Positions 61,030-64,000 of a stretch of DNA of 64,000 bases are shown here, one piece after another. The position numbers and the translations under genes are program-made. Source of the stretch: Xenophilus sp. E41. Its GTDB lineage: Bacteria > Pseudomonadota > Gammaproteobacteria > Burkholderiales > Burkholderiaceae_C. Within the stretch, counting starts at the first letter, position 1. Each line of letters starts with the position of its first letter. Under the pieces are notes generated by a model, which saw nothing but the letters and a program-made list of their open reading frames with translations, did not search any database and was not told the origin of the DNA. Location: positions 124,001-188,000 of the forward strand of contig NZ_QPIB01000001.1 of assembly GCF_003671765.1 (NCBI RefSeq), given 5' to 3'.

Positions 61030-61503
61030 ATGCGCAAGATCACACCCTGCCTGTGGTTCGACTTCAACGCCGAGGAGGCGGTGGCGCATTACATGCGCAT
61101 CTTCCCGAACTCGCGCGTGCTCGAGACCGCGCATTACAACGATGCCTCGCCCGCGCTCAAGGGCAAGGTGCTGACGATCCGCTTCGAGGTCGAGGGCCAG
61201 GAGCTGCTGGCCCTCAACGCCGGCCCGCAGTTCCCCTTCACCGAGGCGATCTCGCTGTCGGTGGACTGTGCCGACCAGGCGGAGGTCGACCGCCTGTGGT
61301 CGGCGCTGAGCGAGGGCGGCTCCGAGGGCCCCTGCGGCTGGGTGAAGGACCGCTTCGGCCTGTCGTGGCAGATCGTGCCGCGGCCGATGATCGAGATGCT
61401 CCAGGGCCCCGACGCCGCCGGCGCCGCGCGCGCCATGGCGGCGATGATGAAGATGGGCAAGCTCGACATCGCCGCCCTGCGCGCGGCCTACGAAGGCCGC
61501 TGA
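61030..61503 (+). CDS. PhnB-type VOC family protein (3-demethylubiquinone methyltransferase-like)
   Basis: A 157-residue protein of the PhnB branch: ITPCLWFDFNAEEAVAHYMRIFPNSRV, FEVEGQELLALNAGPQF, FTEAISLSVDCADQAEVDRLW and WVKDRFGLSWQIVPR. The name from annotation pipelines (3-demethylubiquinone-9 methyltransferase) is misleading; the fold is VOC and no methyltransferase motif exists. Last gene of the TetR operon, after which a convergent hypothetical gene begins. Confidence 0.9.
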   Translation: MRKITPCLWFDFNAEEAVAHYMRIFPNSRVLETAHYNDASPALKGKVLTIRFEVEGQELLALNAGPQFPFTEAISLSVDCADQAEVDRLWSALSEGGSEGPCGWVKDRFGLSWQIVPRPMIEMLQGPDAAGAARAMAAMMKMGKLDIAALRAAYEGR

Positions 61504-61521
61504 GTGCCGGGCGCGCCGCGC

Positions 61522-61797
61522 TCAGTGCGCGGGGCGCCTATGGCGCTGCACGGACCGCCAGATGTCGACCTTGGCGCGGGCCAGGCGGGCCAGGCGGTTC
61601 GCCACGTCCTCCGGCGTCGCCCGGGGGCTGCCGATGGACAGCCGGCCGCGGAATTCCGCGTCCTCGAACAGGTCGGCGCGGCCGAAAGTGCAGTCGGGCG
61701 TGCGCTCCACGTCGATGCGGATGTCGACGCCGCGGTAGTGCGATGGCGACGGCGAGGGCGATGCGCCCGAAGAGTGGGTCGTCGGATCGATGGTCAT
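61522..61797 (-). CDS. Hypothetical protein upstream of hsp20 genes
   Basis: A 91-residue protein starting MTIDPTTHSSGASPSPSPSH, with a Ser/Pro-rich leader, then GVDIRIDVERTPDCTFGRADLFEDAEFRGRLSIG and a basic helical end. AAAGGAGGCAAGAGC upstream of ATG 61797 is a near-perfect ribosome-binding site. No family recognised. Its promoter region is shared with the divergent hsp20 operon, so it may also be stress-induced. Confidence 0.65.
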   Translation of the reverse strand: MTIDPTTHSSGASPSPSPSHYRGVDIRIDVERTPDCTFGRADLFEDAEFRGRLSIGSPRATPEDVANRLARLARAKVDIWRSVQRHRRPAH

Positions 61798-61913
61798 GCT
61801 CTTGCCTCCTTTTCTCGATGAACCATGCGTCGTGACGAGAGGCGAAATAGGTGCGGCCGGCGGCAATTCAAGAGGGCCTGCCGCCCCCCCGTGCGGACTG
61901 CTGAAATTTCCTA

Positions 61914-61941
61914 CTTGAAGCCCCGGCAAGAGCACCTAGAT
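61914..61941 (+). promoter_or_regulatory. Possible sigma-32 heat-shock promoter for hsp20
   Basis: CTTGAAG, 14 bp, then CCTAGAT, compared with the sigma-32 consensus CTTGAAA-N11-16-CCCCATnT. The -35 half is good and the -10 half weak. It lies 70 bp upstream of the first hsp20 ATG. Confidence 0.4.
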
Positions 61942-62010
61942 GGCCCCTCGGAGCCGCCGCGCTTCGGCCGGCGCGCCCCGTATCACCGTTCGACTTCAGG
62001 AGGTTTCGCC

Positions 62011-62448
62011 ATGTACCGATCGCCGTTCCCGCGCGACATGTTCGCCGAGATGGATCGCCTGCAGCGCGAGATGCAGCAGACCTTCGATCTGTCTCCCACC
62101 ATCCGCGGCATCGCCCGCCAGGGCTTCCCGGCCCTCAACGTCGGCCACACGCCGCAGACGCTCGAGATCTACGCCTTCGTGCCCGGCGTCGACCCGGGCT
62201 CGATCGACGTGCAGCTCGAACGCGGCCTGCTCACCATCTCGGGCGAGCGCAAGGCCGCCCTGCCCGACGCGCAGAGCAAGGCCGCCGTGCACATCAACGA
62301 GCGCTTCGCCGGCAAGTTCCACCGCGCGCTGACGCTGCCCGACGATGCCGACCCCGAGGGGGTCGACGCCCATCTTCAGGACGGCGTGCTGCACATCACC
62401 GTGCGCCGCCGCGCCGCGGCCCAACCGCGCCGCATCGAGATCCACTGA
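62011..62448 (+). CDS. Hsp20/alpha-crystallin small heat-shock protein
   Basis: A 145-residue holdase chaperone with a short N-terminal arm (FAEMDRLQREMQQTFD) and the alpha-crystallin domain (LEIYAFVPGVDPGSIDVQLERGLLTISGERK, F..HRALTLPDDADPEGVDAHLQDGVLHITVRRR). The A-x-x-x-n-G-V-L motif (AHLQDGVLHI) is present. No IxI tail beyond RRIEIH. AGGAGGTTTCGCC is the ribosome-binding site. It is the first of two sHsp genes. Confidence 0.93.
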   Translation: MYRSPFPRDMFAEMDRLQREMQQTFDLSPTIRGIARQGFPALNVGHTPQTLEIYAFVPGVDPGSIDVQLERGLLTISGERKAALPDAQSKAAVHINERFAGKFHRALTLPDDADPEGVDAHLQDGVLHITVRRRAAAQPRRIEIH

Positions 62449-62465
62449 CCCAGGAGGACCCTGCC

Positions 62466-63086
62466 ATGAACGACATCCAGACCCGCAGCCGGGCCACCCC
62501 ATCGACCGGCCAGGCCGAAGCGAACCCGCGTTACGCCGAGGACTACCTGACTCCACCGGTGGACGTGGTCGAGGACGCCCAGGGCATCACGCTCTACGCC
62601 GACCTGCCGGGCGTGGCCAAGGACAAGTTGCAGCTCGAGGTGGAAGCCGGCACGCTGACCATCGAAGGCCAGCTGCACCTGGCCGTGCCCGAGAACCTTC
62701 AGTCCAGCCACAGCGAGGTGGCGGCGCCGCGCTTCCGGCGCGTGTTCACGCTCAGCAAGGAACTGGACACCGAGCAGGTGAGCGCCGAGCTGGCGCAGGG
62801 CGTGCTGACGCTGCGCATCCCCAAGGCGACGCACGCGCAGGCGCGGCGCATCGACATCCGCGTCGGCATGGTGCCCCTGGATACTCAGCGGGCCTGGGCG
62901 GCGCCCGGCCACAGCCGCACGGTCAGCGCGCCCAATGCCGACACGGTGGCCAGCGCGGTCACGCCCATCCAGCCCCATTGCGCCAGGGCCAGCGCACCCA
63001 GTGCGGAGCCGGCCGCCATGCCGGTGAAGGTGCCCACGAAGAGCACCGCGTTGAGGCGGCTGCGGGCACCGGGGTCGATGCTGTAG
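62466..63086 (+). CDS. Second Hsp20 protein with 3' read-through antisense to the MFS gene
   Basis: The Hsp20 part ends near residue 137 (RRIDIRVG at about 62868), as in the family (VDVVEDAQGITLYADLPGVAKDKLQLEV, AELAQGVLTLRIPK). No stop follows; the frame continues for about 70 residues of Ala/Pro/Ser-rich sequence to 63086 and these codons are the complement of the MFS 3' coding region. So the two genes overlap tail to tail by 202 bp. The first gene lies 17 bp upstream; AGGAGGACCCTGCC is the ribosome-binding site. Confidence 0.85.
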   Translation: MNDIQTRSRATPSTGQAEANPRYAEDYLTPPVDVVEDAQGITLYADLPGVAKDKLQLEVEAGTLTIEGQLHLAVPENLQSSHSEVAAPRFRRVFTLSKELDTEQVSAELAQGVLTLRIPKATHAQARRIDIRVGMVPLDTQRAWAAPGHSRTVSAPNADTVASAVTPIQPHCARASAPSAEPAAMPVKVPTKSTALRRLRAPGSML

Positions 63087-64000
63087 ACGATGGTCTGGTG
63101 CGCGATCAGCGCCGCCTGCAGGCCGAGGTCGAAGCCGATCGCGCTCACCACCAGCAGGCCCAGCCGTGCATGCGGCATCAGCAGCGGCGTCAGCGCCATC
63201 AGCGCGAAGGACACGACCACCAGCCCTGCCCCCAGGCGCGTGACCAGTTCGGGCCCGCGCTTGTCGGCGATGCGGCCGGCGATTGGCGCGGCCAGCGCAC
63301 CGGCGGCACCGGCCAGCCCGAAGGCCCCGGCCGCGGCGCTGCCGAGGTGGAAAGGCGCGCCGTGCAGCATCACCGCCAGCGTCGACCAGAAGGCGCTGAA
63401 ACCCACCGACAGGAGGCCCTGCGCCAGGGCGGCGCGACGCAGCGCGCCGTGCTGGCGCCACAGCTTGCCCAGCGAGCCCAGCAATGCGCCGTACGCCAGG
63501 TGCGTCGTCGGCTTGAAGCGCGGCAGCCCGCGCCACGCGGCGGCGCCGATCAGCGCGATGCTGGCGGCCGCGGCCACGAACATCGAGCGCCAGCCGAAAT
63601 GCTCGGCCACGAAACCGCTCACCACGCGCGACAGCAGGATGCCCAGCAGCAGGCCCGTCATCACCGTGCCCACCACCTTGCCGCGGTGCGCCTCGGGCGC
63701 CAGCGTGGCGGCGGCGGGCACGATGTCCTGCGCCAGCGTGGCCGAGAGGCCGATCGCCAGGCTGGCCGCCAGCAGCATCGCGATGGAAGGCGCGGCGCCG
63801 GCCATCAGCAGCGCGGCGCACAGGGCGGCCGCCTTGATCAGGATGATGCGACGGCGGTCGTAGCGGTCGCCCAGCGGCGCGAGCAGCAGGATGCCCAGCG
63901 CGTAGCCCAGTTGCGTGAGCGTGGGCACGAAGCCGACCAGCCGGTCGGAGGCGCCGATGTCGGCGCCCAGCACGCCGAGCATGGGCTGGGCGTAGTAGAG
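62885..64000 (-). CDS. MFS transporter (5' end outside window)
   Basis: The frame is open to the window's edge; the last visible codons read LYYAQPMLG, an N-terminal MFS first-helix motif, so only ~20-40 residues are missing. About eleven helices are visible, with the loop motif GDRYDRRRI between helices 2 and 3 and APIAGRIADKRG in the second half, typical of drug/sugar efflux MFS (YbhR/NarK-like or AraJ type). The substrate is unknown. Stop at 62885-62887 lies within the antisense hsp20 tail. Confidence 0.9.
   Translation of the reverse strand, partial: LYYAQPMLGVLGADIGASDRLVGFVPTLTQLGYALGILLLAPLGDRYDRRRIILIKAAALCAALLMAGAAPSIAMLLAASLAIGLSATLAQDIVPAAATLAPEAHRGKVVGTVMTGLLLGILLSRVVSGFVAEHFGWRSMFVAAAASIALIGAAAWRGLPRFKPTTHLAYGALLGSLGKLWRQHGALRRAALAQGLLSVGFSAFWSTLAVMLHGAPFHLGSAAAGAFGLAGAAGALAAPIAGRIADKRGPELVTRLGAGLVVVSFALMALTPLLMPHARLGLLVVSAIGFDLGLQAALIAHQTIVYSIDPGARSRLNAVLFVGTFTGMAAGSALGALALAQWGWMGVTALATVSALGALTVRLWPGAAQAR

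Overview
The window is a gene-dense chromosomal segment (about 70% G+C by eye, strong G/C third positions) from a betaproteobacterium. Comamonadaceae, near Variovorax/Acidovorax/Rhodoferax, fit best. Reasons: Burkholderiales-type gene neighbourhoods (DUF3348-DUF802-OmpA-DUF2894; trmJ divergent from suhB; cstA with ybdD), glutathione-dependent formaldehyde detoxification, and about eleven copies of a short dispersed intergenic repeat whose core resembles TTGCTATnnATTnnATAGCTGCT. I believe that repeat is typical of this family, from memory only. No tRNA, rRNA, CRISPR array, insertion sequence or prophage was seen. Both ends cut genes: a SpoVR-like gene on the left, an MFS transporter on the right.

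Layout. 1-3.8 kb: SpoVR C-terminus, small hypothetical, tag, an enolase-superfamily enzyme, aroQ. 3.8-7.1 kb: formaldehyde module frmR-frmA-hydrolase-fghA with a CsoR/FrmR-type operator. 7.2-9.9 kb: acetyltransferase, DEDD exonuclease, gnd. 9.95-14.4 kb (minus strand): four translationally coupled genes, DUF3348, a MotA/TolQ/ExbB-like protein with a ~600-residue coiled tail (DUF802), a MotB/OmpA-like protein with the intramembrane Asp, and DUF2894. This looks like an uncharacterised ion-driven, peptidoglycan-anchored motor with the same architecture as ZorAB, and is the best candidate for an undescribed system. 14.4-16 kb: MITE-like inverted repeat, VOC, DM13, TfoX. 16-21 kb: radical SAM gene with a perfect LexA-type box, divergent from a GbsR-DCC-methyltransferase-SRPBCC-DUF4166 operon that carries the same 26-bp operator in two places. 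21-27 kb: cysE, trmJ, suhB, FUSC, MscS. 27.4-31.4 kb: membrane proteins, a fatty-acid-hydroxylase-family enzyme and a LytS/LytTR two-component pair, with direct repeats upstream that suit a LytTR regulator. 31.5-34 kb: secreted Pro/Tyr-rich protein, glnS.

34-40 kb is an accessory-looking stretch: MntA/HepT (HEPN-MNT) pair, tannase-family lipoprotein, gene remnant, GSU2403-type nucleotidyltransferase, UDG-like protein, Fic protein, then rluE. 41-45 kb: catabolic cluster (Rieske oxygenase, ABC substrate-binding protein, TIM-barrel protein) with a convergent TetR. 45-50 kb: cache-domain histidine kinase and LuxR-type regulator feeding cstA-ybdD. 50-59 kb: nitroreductase-like protein, TetR/VOC pair with twin operators, M23 peptidase, GAF protein, lone ABC ATPase, LOV-domain hybrid kinase, lipoprotein, second FUSC transporter. 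59-64 kb: TetR-GFA-SRPBCC-VOC operon, two Hsp20 genes, and an MFS gene whose 3' end overlaps the second Hsp20 gene antisense.

All family assignments come from reading the translations by eye; no database search was run. Start sites were chosen by Shine-Dalgarno position, overlap with the upstream stop, and family N-termini.
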